Shown here in pieces: positions 35,958-43,956 of a stretch of DNA of 64,000 nucleotides. Source of the stretch: Gramella sp. MAR_2010_147 (GTDB lineage: Bacteria; Bacteroidota; Bacteroidia; Flavobacteriales; Flavobacteriaceae); the NCBI RefSeq assembly GCF_900105135.1, contig NZ_LT629741.1, forward strand, positions 1,984,001 through 2,048,000, given 5' to 3'. The translations under genes were made by a program, and so were the position numbers. Each line of letters begins with the position of its first letter. Positions within the stretch are counted from its first letter, which is position 1. The notes under the pieces are model-generated. The model did not search any database, had not been told where the DNA came from, and saw only the letters and a list, made by a program, of their open reading frames with translations.

Positions 35958-36440
35958 ATGAAAGATTTAAAAGAATTATTCGAGCATCAGTTAAAGGATC
36001 TTTATAGTGCAGAAAATCAGCTTATCAAAGCATTACCAAAAATGGTAAAGAATGCGCATGATAAAAAACTTAAAGAGGCATTTGAAGGACATCTGGAAGA
36101 AACCAGGGAGCATAAAGAAAGATTAAGTGAGATTTGTAAGGAATTAGGCATTAAACCAACCGGTGAAACCTGTAAGGCCATGAAAGGACTTATTGAAGAG
36201 GCCGAAGATTTTCTTAAAGAAGACGCTTCTGAAGAAGTACGTGATGCAGGTCTTATCGCAGACGCACAACGAGTGGAGCATTATGAAATTTCTGGATACG
36301 GCACCGTGGTTAGATATGCCAAAGAATTAGGGCATAAAGACATCGCCAGGAAACTTCAGAAAACCCTGGATGAGGAATATAATGCTGATAATAAGCTTGA
36401 CAAATTAGCTGAAAGTAGATTAAACAAGAAAGCAAAGTAG
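35958..36440 (+). CDS. DUF892 (YciE-like) ferritin-like protein
   Basis: A 160-residue four-helix protein of the YciE/DUF892 family: LKELFEHQLKDLYSAENQLI, LPKMVKNAHDKKLKEAFEGH, HLEETREHKERL and ADAQRVEHYEISGYGT. Conserved Glu and His residues form the ferritin-like metal site. Family members are stress-induced in other bacteria; the function is not settled. It is a single-gene unit with its own terminator. The 162-base region upstream (35796-35957) is AT-rich, and I see no exact TAnnTTTG. Confidence 0.92.
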   Translation: MKDLKELFEHQLKDLYSAENQLIKALPKMVKNAHDKKLKEAFEGHLEETREHKERLSEICKELGIKPTGETCKAMKGLIEEAEDFLKEDASEEVRDAGLIADAQRVEHYEISGYGTVVRYAKELGHKDIARKLQKTLDEEYNADNKLDKLAESRLNKKAK

Positions 36441-36468
36441 AACAGCTATTAGTAGTAAACTGCATATC

Positions 36469-36498
36469 AAAGCCTTCCTAAATGGGAGGCTTTTTTTT
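36469..36498 (+). terminator. Terminator of the DUF892 gene
   Basis: Stem AAAGCCTTCC / GGGAGGCTTT (36469-36478 and 36484-36493) with one G-T pair, a five-base loop and a T-run. Confidence 0.88.
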
Positions 36499-36561
36499 CC
36501 GGGTTAAAATTGCCTATCCATATACCCTCCTGAATAATCTCCAAAATTCTATATTTGAAAC

Positions 36562-36762
36562 ATGAGAACGTATTCTATTATTGTGAGTATTATTACCCTC
36601 ATCTTTGGATTCACATTTTATGGGGAGAATCTCACGATCAACATTCACGATACTTATTATATCATTGCTGCAGAAGTGGTTTGCTTCTCCATCTGGCTGC
36701 TTTGTACGATTATCTTTCAGCTCATCAATCTAAAGAATTACCTGTCTAAAAATGCAGCCTAA
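36562..36762 (+). CDS. 66-residue membrane protein with an HDTYY motif
   Basis: A small protein with two hydrophobic helices (about residues 4-20 and 34-56) separated by GENLTINIHDTYYIIAAE. The HDTYY-[IV] string matches the motif near helix X of heme-copper oxidase subunit I (HDTYFVVAHFHYV), but the histidine pair that follows in oxidases is absent here. The function is unknown. I chose this frame over the overlapping frame starting at 36555 because it is hydrophobic and membrane-like, while the other reads as a shadow. It overlaps the recX start by 11 bases, so the two are co-transcribed and perhaps translationally coupled. Confidence 0.72.
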   Translation: MRTYSIIVSIITLIFGFTFYGENLTINIHDTYYIIAAEVVCFSIWLLCTIIFQLINLKNYLSKNAA

Positions 36763-37228
36763 CCAGAAAACTTATACGGTAGAAGAAGCGCTTCAAAAGC
36801 TGATGCACTATTGCGCCTATCGCGACAGGTCTCAAAAAGAAGTTGAAGACAAACTTACCCAGATGAAAATGATCCCGGAGGCAAAAGAAAAGATCATTAT
36901 TTCCCTGATGCAGGAGAATTTTCTAAACGAAGAAAGATTTGCCCGTAGTTTTGTTCGTGGAAAATTCAGAATTAAAAAATGGGGACGTATTAAAATTATT
37001 CAGGAACTTAAGAAAAAGGATATTTCCTCACCCATCATTAAATTAGGGTTATCAGAAATCAAGGAATTAGATTATCAAAACACTCTTTATGAGCTGGCAG
37101 AGAAGAAAGCAGAAAAGATCTTAGAAGCCAATTCATTCAAAAAGAAAAAAATACTAGTTGATCATTTACTTCGCAAAGGCTATGAATCTTCTCTTGTATT
37201 TAACTGTGTGAATGAGATCATAGACTAA
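36752..37228 (+). CDS. recX: Regulatory protein RecX
   Basis: A 158-residue RecX, a modulator that limits RecA filament extension. All-helical repeats are visible: LQKLMHYCAYRDRSQKEVEDKL, ENFLNEERFARSFVRGKFR and KKDISSPIIKLGL. The length is normal. It shares 11 bases with the preceding membrane-protein gene and its stop overlaps the end of the convergent cupin gene by 11 bases. recA is not in the window. Confidence 0.93.
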   Translation: MQPNQKTYTVEEALQKLMHYCAYRDRSQKEVEDKLTQMKMIPEAKEKIIISLMQENFLNEERFARSFVRGKFRIKKWGRIKIIQELKKKDISSPIIKLGLSEIKELDYQNTLYELAEKKAEKILEANSFKKKKILVDHLLRKGYESSLVFNCVNEIID

Positions 37229-38099
37229 TATCGTTCTTTCTATGGGTTCGTTTAACGGCCTGCTCATTCTTATAATCTATCCATTTCTGTCCTCTTAGCT
37301 TACGCATGTAGTTATCAAAATGTCTCATAAACACAAGATTATAGACTGCCTTGGAAAAGTTGGTGAGGGTACGCGGAGTAGCTCTTAAGCTCATTGAAAA
37401 GCCTGCGGTAAGATACGTCATATGATGCCAGTAACCTTCAGGCATATACAATGTCTCTCCATGATTTAATTCTGTCACATAACCTTTTGCCTTCTTCAAT
37501 ACGGGAAACTTATCAAAGTCGGGATTTGCGAAATTAATATCCTCTCTGGCTATAAGGGCATGCGGGACCTTATACAAATACTTACTTTCTGAAGGTGGGA
37601 ATAATATACATTGCTTTTTTCCGTGAAAATGAAAATGAAGAATATTAGCATAATCTATATCATAATGCATAAAAACCTTCGAATTCTCCCCACCAAAAAA
37701 CAACATGGGTAATTGTTTTAAAAAACGAAGTCCTGCATTGGGAAACCTGAAATCTTTCTGGAGGCTGGGCACTTCCTTCATTAAATGGTAAAGAAAGATG
37801 CGATAGTTTGTTGGTCCTGCTTTTAAAAGATCAATGTATTCGCTCATTTTCATTTTTTCATGAGCTTCATTGAATTTATATTTTGAGGAAATTGGGCGAT
37901 TATCATATAGCGGAACTATTTTATCCCCTGCAACATCCTTGATATAATCCAGGTTCCATTTCTCGTATGCCGGCCAGTCATCAATAAATCTTTCAATAAC
38001 CACTGGTTTTTGAGGCTGTACGTAATCCCTTAGAAAATCTGATTTTGATATTCTTTCAACTCTGGGTATTTGCTCAAGGTTCATTTTTGCTTGCTTCAT
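37218..38099 (-). CDS. JmjC-like cupin (Cupin_8) protein, second of a tandem pair
   Basis: A 293-residue protein of the Cupin_8 (JmjC-like, FIH-type) family of Fe(II)/2-oxoglutarate oxygenases. The metal facial triad is present: HxD with His145 and Asp147 in FMHYDIDYAN, and the distal His at 225-226 in YMPEGYWHHM. The Lys of GKKQCILFPP occupies the 2-oxoglutarate position, as in FIH. A Leu/Phe/His-rich N-terminal segment and a basic C-terminus (MRKLRGQKWIDYKN) complete it. Substrate is unknown; such enzymes hydroxylate proteins, tRNA or small molecules. It overlaps the upstream cupin gene by 4 bases and converges on recX. Confidence 0.9.
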   Translation of the reverse strand: MKQAKMNLEQIPRVERISKSDFLRDYVQPQKPVVIERFIDDWPAYEKWNLDYIKDVAGDKIVPLYDNRPISSKYKFNEAHEKMKMSEYIDLLKAGPTNYRIFLYHLMKEVPSLQKDFRFPNAGLRFLKQLPMLFFGGENSKVFMHYDIDYANILHFHFHGKKQCILFPPSESKYLYKVPHALIAREDINFANPDFDKFPVLKKAKGYVTELNHGETLYMPEGYWHHMTYLTAGFSMSLRATPRTLTNFSKAVYNLVFMRHFDNYMRKLRGQKWIDYKNEQAVKRTHRKNDISL

Positions 38100-38968
38100 T
38101 CTTCTATCCCAACATTTCTATTACTTCTTTTAATTGCCACCCGGTTTTTATAATCTATCCACTCCTGCCCCCTCAGTTTTCTCATCAAATTATCATAATT
38201 ACGTACAAACAATAAATTTTTAAGCACTTCTGCAATTTTTTTCGGTGATTTTGGCAACGATCTTAAAGTTAAGGATAAACTAGGAGTTTCATATTTAATA
38301 AAATGCCACCAGCGACTGGGAATATACAAAGCATCTCCATGTCGCAATCTCGCTTCAAAACCTTTTGCTTTTGCCAGAGCCGGATATTTCTCAAAATCTG
38401 GATCATCCATATCTATAATTTCCATACTTACAATGGAATAGGGAACCTTGTAAAGAAATCGCGTTTGATCTGGTGGGTAAAGAATCACCTTTTTTTCTCC
38501 TATAAAATTAAAATGAAAGTTATTTGCAAGATCCATATCATAATGCATCACCACTTTAGCGCCTTCGCCACCAACAAACAGCACAGGTAGTTTCTTAAAA
38601 AACTTTACACCAAGATCTGGATATTTAAAATCACTAACAAGATCAGGGCAATTTTGAAGAAGGTTAAAGAAAAACATTCTTAGATCTGTGGGACCTTTGT
38701 GAAGAATATCAATATACTTCTTAAAAGGTACTTTCATAGCCACCCCGTGAGAACTCTGCTTTCCCTTTGCAGGTTTACCATCATACAATGGCACAACAAT
38801 ATCACCTGCTTTTTCCCTAAAATAATCGAAATCCCACTTTCTATAAGCAGGCCAGGTTTCCGTAATATCTTCAATTATTACAGGCTTCTTTGGTATAAAA
38901 TATTCCCGGAGAAAATCTTCTTTTGAAAGATTCTTTCTTCTGGGAATATTTTGAAGATCCAGTTTCAA
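38096..38968 (-). CDS. JmjC-like cupin (Cupin_8) protein, first of a tandem pair
   Basis: A 290-residue paralogue of the next cupin gene, with the same architecture. The metal triad is His142, Asp144 (VMHYDMDLAN) and His222 (IPSRWWHFIKY), and EKKVILYPP holds the presumed 2-oxoglutarate Lys. The shared C-terminal motif MRKLRGQEWIDYKN is nearly identical between the two. It starts just 17 bases after bioB, on the same strand, so it may be transcribed with biotin genes. Keeping both copies with intact active sites suggests distinct substrates, which is inference. Confidence 0.9.
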   Translation of the reverse strand: MKLDLQNIPRRKNLSKEDFLREYFIPKKPVIIEDITETWPAYRKWDFDYFREKAGDIVVPLYDGKPAKGKQSSHGVAMKVPFKKYIDILHKGPTDLRMFFFNLLQNCPDLVSDFKYPDLGVKFFKKLPVLFVGGEGAKVVMHYDMDLANNFHFNFIGEKKVILYPPDQTRFLYKVPYSIVSMEIIDMDDPDFEKYPALAKAKGFEARLRHGDALYIPSRWWHFIKYETPSLSLTLRSLPKSPKKIAEVLKNLLFVRNYDNLMRKLRGQEWIDYKNRVAIKRSNRNVGIEE

Positions 38969-38985
38969 TTATATAGTATTAAAAA

Positions 38986-40077
38986 CTACGCCTTAGTCCT
39001 GGCTTTTTGTTGAGCCTCCAGATTTCTTTCAATTTTATGTTCAGGACGTGACCATTTAGGTTTCTCTCCCTGCGACTGATATTTTGATTTTTCTGCAGCG
39101 ACACTTTCCGGTTGAGACTTTTTTTCAAAGGCTTTTTGAGGATTCAGCCCCAGTATTTTGAACATTTCCATATCTTCATTTACATCAGGATTTGGAGTTG
39201 TTAGCAGTTTATCTCCTGCAAAAATAGAATTGGCTCCTGCAAAGAAACACATTGCCTGTCCTTCTCTACTCATTTGAGTTCTTCCTGCAGAAAGTCTCAC
39301 CTGGGTCTCTGGCATCACAATTCTGGTAGTAGCAACCATTCGTATCATCTCCCAAATTGGCACAGGTTCCTGTTCTTCCATCGGCGTTCCTTCCACCGGC
39401 ACTAAAGCATTGATCGGTACAGATTCAGGCTGCGGATTCAAAGTTGAAAGTGCTACCAACATCCCTGCCCGGTCTGCTTCGCTTTCTCCCATTCCTATAA
39501 TTCCACCGCTACAAACAGTCACATTCGTTTTTCTCACATTCCCAATAGTATCCAGTCTATCCTGATATCCTCTTGTAGAAATTACTTCTTTATAATATTC
39601 TTCTGAAGAATCGAGATTATGATTATAAGCATACAATCCTGCCTCTGCCAATCGCTCTGCCTGATTTTCAGTAAGCATTCCCAGCGTACAGCAAACCTCC
39701 ATATCCAGTTTATTGATAGTTCGCACCATCTCCAGTACGTTATCAAATTCTTCACCGTCTTTTACATTTCTCCAGGCAGCGCCCATGCAAACACGGGAAC
39801 TTCCAGAAGCTTTTGCTCTTAAAGCCTGTGCTTTTACCTGATTAACACTCATAAGGTCATTCCCTTCAAGATCTGTATGATAACGGGCTGCCTGGGGGCA
39901 ATATCCGCAATCTTCAGGACACCCTCCTGTTTTAATAGAAAGCAGGGTAGAAACCTGAACGGTATTAGGGTCATGATGTTGACGGTGAACAGACGCTGCT
40001 TCATAAAGCAACTCCATAAAAGGCTTATTATATATCTCTAGAATTTCTTCTTTGGTCCAGTCGTGTTTAATTGCCAT
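38986..40077 (-). CDS. bioB: Biotin synthase BioB
   Basis: A 363-residue radical SAM enzyme that inserts sulfur into dethiobiotin. The SAM cluster motif is CPEDCGYC (Cys53, 57, 60), and the downstream segments [27 protein letters not shown] and [26 protein letters not shown] supply the auxiliary 2Fe-2S site ligands. The last 45 residues or so are a Lys/Gln/Glu-rich tail beyond the usual end of the fold. It lies between the ketoacyl synthase and the first cupin. A candidate -7 element lies just before its ATG. Confidence 0.97.
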   Translation of the reverse strand: MAIKHDWTKEEILEIYNKPFMELLYEAASVHRQHHDPNTVQVSTLLSIKTGGCPEDCGYCPQAARYHTDLEGNDLMSVNQVKAQALRAKASGSSRVCMGAAWRNVKDGEEFDNVLEMVRTINKLDMEVCCTLGMLTENQAERLAEAGLYAYNHNLDSSEEYYKEVISTRGYQDRLDTIGNVRKTNVTVCSGGIIGMGESEADRAGMLVALSTLNPQPESVPINALVPVEGTPMEEQEPVPIWEMIRMVATTRIVMPETQVRLSAGRTQMSREGQAMCFFAGANSIFAGDKLLTTPNPDVNEDMEMFKILGLNPQKAFEKKSQPESVAAEKSKYQSQGEKPKWSRPEHKIERNLEAQQKARTKA

Positions 40078-40094
40078 GTAATTAGATTTGAATT

Positions 40095-40102
40095 CAAAAA
40101 TA
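40095..40102 (-). promoter_or_regulatory. Candidate -7 element for bioB and the cupin pair
   Basis: Read on the minus strand as TATTTTTG, an exact TAnnTTTG match, 17 bases before the bioB ATG. No TTTG is found at the expected upstream distance, so it is tentative. Confidence 0.35.
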
Positions 40103-40165
40103 ATGAAAACTAAGGTTTAATAAGGAAAGCTCCTATAGATTTATAATTTTGGAAGCTAACAATTT

Positions 40166-41320
40166 CTAATTTCTTCCAATCAGGATGGAAACTGCATTCC
40201 CCCCAAAACCTACAGAGTTCACTAATATATTCTCTATTTTATCTGGTTGTTGTTTAAATTCTGAAAAAGGAACCGGTAAAAACTGCTGCTTTTGAAGCAT
40301 TAAAATCGCCATTTGAAGGCTCAATATCCCCGAAGCTGCAAAGCTATGCCCTGTTTTCCACTTATTGCTTGTAATTGCAGGTAATTTACCTAAAAACACC
40401 TTTTTTACCGCATTTACTTCTGAAAGATCCCCTCCTATCGTTCCCGGGGCGTGCATCACCACAACATCTATCTCTTTTTCCGTGATGTCCCCCATCGCCA
40501 TTTTCATAGACTTCTGAAGGCATTTGCCATTTTTTGAAAGCGATGCGCCATGTTTTAGTTTTTCATTCGCAAAACCAATTCCTTTGATACTTGCCAAAGT
40601 ACCTAAATCTTCATTTGCACTTAAAGTAACAATGCCGGCGCCTTCGCTTAAGATCATGGAGTTTCTTGATTTATCCATATCCAGTGAGCGACATGGAAAA
40701 TCAATATTTTCAGTAGCATAGATCTTCATTGCCTTCATTTGCGCCAGGGTAAAACCGGTGAGCGGGGCTTCGCTTCCGCCAGCCAGAAAATTGTTTGCCA
40801 TTCCACTTTGTATCCATGCGATGGCATTTAAAATAGAATGCATTCCGGTAGAACAGGTGACACTATGCGAAAATTCAGGTCCGTTAATTTGTAAGTCCTG
40901 CGCTACCCATGATGATATATTTCCAAGAGTTGTAGATGGTGAACTATAAGTAGAAGCTCTGCCGGTTTGAAGGTATTCTTCATGATATTTTTCGAAAAGC
41001 CTGGTCGCCCCTCTACTGCTACCTATATTAATACCCGCATTATTATTAGAAAGGCTTAAATCTTTAACAGCATCTCTTCCTGCCAATATTGCGTAAAGTA
41101 CCGACTCATCCAGGTGACGATATTTAGAATTTTCATTTCTTAATTGAGCTACATCCTTCTGAATTGCTTCCGGCAAATTTCCCATCCAGGAAGCATCTCT
41201 ACCTGCTCCTCTTAAATGAAAAAAATGATCATCTGAAAGGTAGTTTTTCCAGATCTCTTCAGAAGTTTTCCCTAAAGGAGAAATAGTGCCGATTGAGCTT
41301 ATTGAAATCGGATTTTTCAA
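40166..41320 (-). CDS. Beta-ketoacyl-ACP synthase-like protein in the biotin cluster
   Basis: A 384-residue thiolase-fold condensing enzyme of the KAS I/II (FabF-like) type. The catalytic triad is intact: Cys156 (SVTCSTGMHS), His290 (MHAPGTIGGD) and His325 (KWKTGHSFAAS). It is shorter and diverged from housekeeping FabF; the usual HGTGT string reads HAPGT. The start is TTG at 41320, as no ATG fits the N-terminus. Being inside the bio locus, it could help build the pimeloyl chain (as BioZ does in some bacteria, though BioZ is KAS III-like). This is inference. It lies between SET and bioB. Confidence 0.87.
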   Translation of the reverse strand: MKNPISISSIGTISPLGKTSEEIWKNYLSDDHFFHLRGAGRDASWMGNLPEAIQKDVAQLRNENSKYRHLDESVLYAILAGRDAVKDLSLSNNNAGINIGSSRGATRLFEKYHEEYLQTGRASTYSSPSTTLGNISSWVAQDLQINGPEFSHSVTCSTGMHSILNAIAWIQSGMANNFLAGGSEAPLTGFTLAQMKAMKIYATENIDFPCRSLDMDKSRNSMILSEGAGIVTLSANEDLGTLASIKGIGFANEKLKHGASLSKNGKCLQKSMKMAMGDITEKEIDVVVMHAPGTIGGDLSEVNAVKKVFLGKLPAITSNKWKTGHSFAASGILSLQMAILMLQKQQFLPVPFSEFKQQPDKIENILVNSVGFGGNAVSILIGRN

Positions 41321-41378
41321 AGGCTTAATTTTTTAGCAAAAATAAGGCTGAATTGGCGACTTGCTAAATTTACCAGGA

Positions 41379-41978
41379 TTAAATTCTGCTTTTCTCAGGT
41401 TGAAAATAGAGGTTTTTGGTGGAGGGCATTTTTTTCTTTCCGCTAGCTACCTGCTTAATTTCAGTTCTCACCTCTTCTGAAAGTAGATCTAACAACGGCT
41501 GTTCTAATTTTTCAATTACAGGAAATAAAGGCTCCAGTTGTTTATCCCACTGTTTATAAAATTTGGGGATATCATCTGGAAATACTGTTTTTCTAACAAC
41601 CCCTTCATCTTCAGGAACGAAAGATTCAGATAAATTCAAATAACCATAATCATCGGTAAGCTCTTCATTTATAAGAATATCTCTTACAGCTACTTCAAAA
41701 TTATAAGCCGTAGACAGGCAGTTGGACTTAAAACTATGATTGATATATTTTGCAATATCCCAACATAGAATATGCTCTCCCTTGCTATTTCGAAAACTAT
41801 ATTTTTCTAATTGCTCTCTGGCAGCAGACTTAAAATTTTCGGGTTCTTCAGGTTGAAACACCCTATCCAGTTCATCCTGCACCCAGGTAATAGTCCCCTT
41901 CGGAATAAACCGCGTCGCAACAACGCCAAAACCCTTTTGATCATTGATCCATTTCAATCTCGTATAAGGATGCATCAT
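41379..41978 (-). CDS. SET-domain protein, putative lysine methyltransferase
   Basis: A 199-residue protein with a compact SET domain (about 5-115): KGFGVVATRFIPKGTITWVQD at the start, the cofactor-binding NH in YINHSFKSNC (Asn80, His81), and the catalytic-tyrosine motif ELTDDYG (Tyr111). A post-SET cysteine cluster is not seen. SAM-dependent protein lysine methylation is the usual function of this fold, and the target is unknown. It lies in the bio gene run between bioA (77-base gap) and the ketoacyl synthase (58-base gap). SET proteins are uncommon in bacteria. Confidence 0.9.
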   Translation of the reverse strand: MMHPYTRLKWINDQKGFGVVATRFIPKGTITWVQDELDRVFQPEEPENFKSAAREQLEKYSFRNSKGEHILCWDIAKYINHSFKSNCLSTAYNFEVAVRDILINEELTDDYGYLNLSESFVPEDEGVVRKTVFPDDIPKFYKQWDKQLEPLFPVIEKLEQPLLDLLSEEVRTEIKQVASGKKKMPSTKNLYFQPEKSRI

Positions 41979-42055
41979 AATATTCAGATTAACCTATCTA
42001 AATTAGATAAAAAATGAATCGAATTTTCAAAATATCATTACGGTTCCAATTTTTT

Positions 42056-43345
42056 TTAGAAAACTGATAATGAATCCTCTATAACCGAATATACTCTCTG
42101 TAGCTCTTTCTCTGAAATCACATAGGGCGGTAGGATATAAATAGTATTTCCCAATGGACGAAGAAATACACCATTATCCATAAAAAATTTAAAAAGTTGA
42201 TTTCTAAGACCTCCGTAACGATCGGTTTGCACATCCAGTTCAAAGGCAAAGATCACCCCCATACTTCTTGCATTTGTTACTTTTGGGTGTGCATTCAATT
42301 TAGTTACAAAATCAATATTAGCTTTGGTGATATTTTGAATATTTACCTGCATCTCTTCAGAAACCAATAGTTCCACACCAGCTAAAGCCGCTGCACAAGC
42401 TAAGGGATTCGCAGTATAGGTATGGCCGTGAAATAATCCTTTGGCGATATCTTCAGAATAAAAAGCATCATAAATCTTTTGAGAACATGAAGTAAGCCCC
42501 ATTGGTAGCAAACCTGCGGTTAATGCTTTAGACATACAAACCACATCGGGTTTTTCCTCCATATAGTCTGAAGCGAAATATTTCCCTGTCTTACCAAAAC
42601 CTGTCATCACCTCATCTGCTACTCTCACAATATCATTTTCCCTACATATCTTTAAAATTTCATTCAAACCATCGGCATCATGAAATTTCATAGCCGCAGC
42701 ACCCTGGATTAAAGGTTCGTAAATAAAACCGGCGATATGATGATCTTCTATAAGTTCTTTTAAAGTGGAAATAACTTCTTCATTATTTTCACCTGTAGGT
42801 ACAGGAATTCGTTCTACCCTGATAAAATGATCTTTAAAAGCTCCATTATAAACAGATAAACCAGAAACCGACATGGCGCCAAAAGTATCGCCATGGAAAC
42901 CTTCTTCAAAAGCCAGCATCACTTTACGGTCATTCCCAAGATTATGATGATATTGCAACGCCATTTTGATCCCGATCTCGGTTGCCGTAGAACCGTTGTC
43001 ATTGAAAAATAGTTTTTGCTGACCTGCTGGCAATATCTCAATTAAAGCTTCAGAAAGTTCTATTGCAGGTCTATGCGTGAATCCGCTAAAAACCACCTGA
43101 TCCAGGTTTTGCATTTGTGCAGCGACCTTGGTGGTGATATATTCGTTACAATGTCCATATACAGCCGTGTACCACGAAGAAATCCCGTCTATATATTCTT
43201 TCCCATCTTCATCAGTTAGAATACAGCCCTTGGCTTTTTTTATAGGCAACATTCCAACACTCGTTTTATGTTGCGTTAAAGGGTGCCATAAATGCTTTTT
43301 ATCCCTTTCTTCCAGGCTCTCTTTCTCCACTTCTATATCTCGCAT
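42056..43345 (-). CDS. bioA: Adenosylmethionine-8-amino-7-oxononanoate aminotransferase BioA
   Basis: A 429-residue PLP aminotransferase that converts KAPA to DAPA using SAM as amino donor. Class III motifs are clear: YIDGISSWYTAVYGHC, LFFNDNGSTATEIGIKMA, and MSKALTAGLLPMGLT with the PLP Lys. SSWY at the substrate site distinguishes BioA from other class III members. It overlaps bioD by 13 bases and is the third gene of the run. Confidence 0.96.
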   Translation of the reverse strand: MRDIEVEKESLEERDKKHLWHPLTQHKTSVGMLPIKKAKGCILTDEDGKEYIDGISSWYTAVYGHCNEYITTKVAAQMQNLDQVVFSGFTHRPAIELSEALIEILPAGQQKLFFNDNGSTATEIGIKMALQYHHNLGNDRKVMLAFEEGFHGDTFGAMSVSGLSVYNGAFKDHFIRVERIPVPTGENNEEVISTLKELIEDHHIAGFIYEPLIQGAAAMKFHDADGLNEILKICRENDIVRVADEVMTGFGKTGKYFASDYMEEKPDVVCMSKALTAGLLPMGLTSCSQKIYDAFYSEDIAKGLFHGHTYTANPLACAAALAGVELLVSEEMQVNIQNITKANIDFVTKLNAHPKVTNARSMGVIFAFELDVQTDRYGGLRNQLFKFFMDNGVFLRPLGNTIYILPPYVISEKELQRVYSVIEDSLSVF

Positions 43346-43956
43346 AGTCTCTTTCTAAATTTTCCGGCATATTCTTTCACTACCATTTCATCAAAATAGG
43401 GTTCTTCTTCAATACGGCCAATTACCTCTATTTTTCCAAGTTTTTTAATAGCATCTTCAGTAGTAGTATGCTCATTTCCGCTGAAAATGATCGCTATGTT
43501 GGTAATTCCCCTGCTTTTTAATGCCTCAATACTTAGCAACGTATGATTGATACTTCCCAAGTAATGTCTGGAAACAAGGATCACAACATCTTCTTTGGAA
43601 ATTAGATCTGCGATGACTTCCTTATTATTAAGTGGCACCATCAATCCGCCCGCACCTTCAATTACCAGATCTTTTTCAGTAACCGGTCTTTTTATCTTTT
43701 TTAGATCGATCTCAATTCCATCAATTTCCGCAGCTGCATTCGGACTCATTGGCGTATTCAACGCATAAGAATTATCAAAAAAATGAGAATCGGTGTCACT
43801 AACCAGCTTCTTTACTTTATGGGAGTCAGAATTCTTAAGATCTCCTGCCTGTATCGGCTTCCAGTAATCTGCACCCATTGCTTCGGTCACGATTGCAGAG
43901 GCGATGGTTTTTCCTACTTCAGTTCCAATTCCGGTAATAAAAAATGTCTTCGGCAT
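43333..43956 (-). CDS. bioD: Dethiobiotin synthetase BioD
   Basis: A 207-residue ATP-dependent carboxylase that closes the ureido ring of dethiobiotin. It starts MPKTFFITGIGTEVGKTIAS with the P-loop TGIGTEVGKT, and has the active-site Lys in DYWKPIQAGD and VIEGAGGLMVPLN. Its first base overlaps the bioF stop (TAATG), and it overlaps bioA by 13 bases, so the three are translationally coupled. Confidence 0.95.
   Translation of the reverse strand: MPKTFFITGIGTEVGKTIASAIVTEAMGADYWKPIQAGDLKNSDSHKVKKLVSDTDSHFFDNSYALNTPMSPNAAAEIDGIEIDLKKIKRPVTEKDLVIEGAGGLMVPLNNKEVIADLISKEDVVILVSRHYLGSINHTLLSIEALKSRGITNIAIIFSGNEHTTTEDAIKKLGKIEVIGRIEEEPYFDEMVVKEYAGKFRKRLCEI

Noticed and set aside
36555-36749. Alternative frame over the small membrane-protein gene
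   Set aside because: Its product is rich in His, Tyr and Cys and lacks a pattern, while the 36562 frame gives two clean membrane helices.
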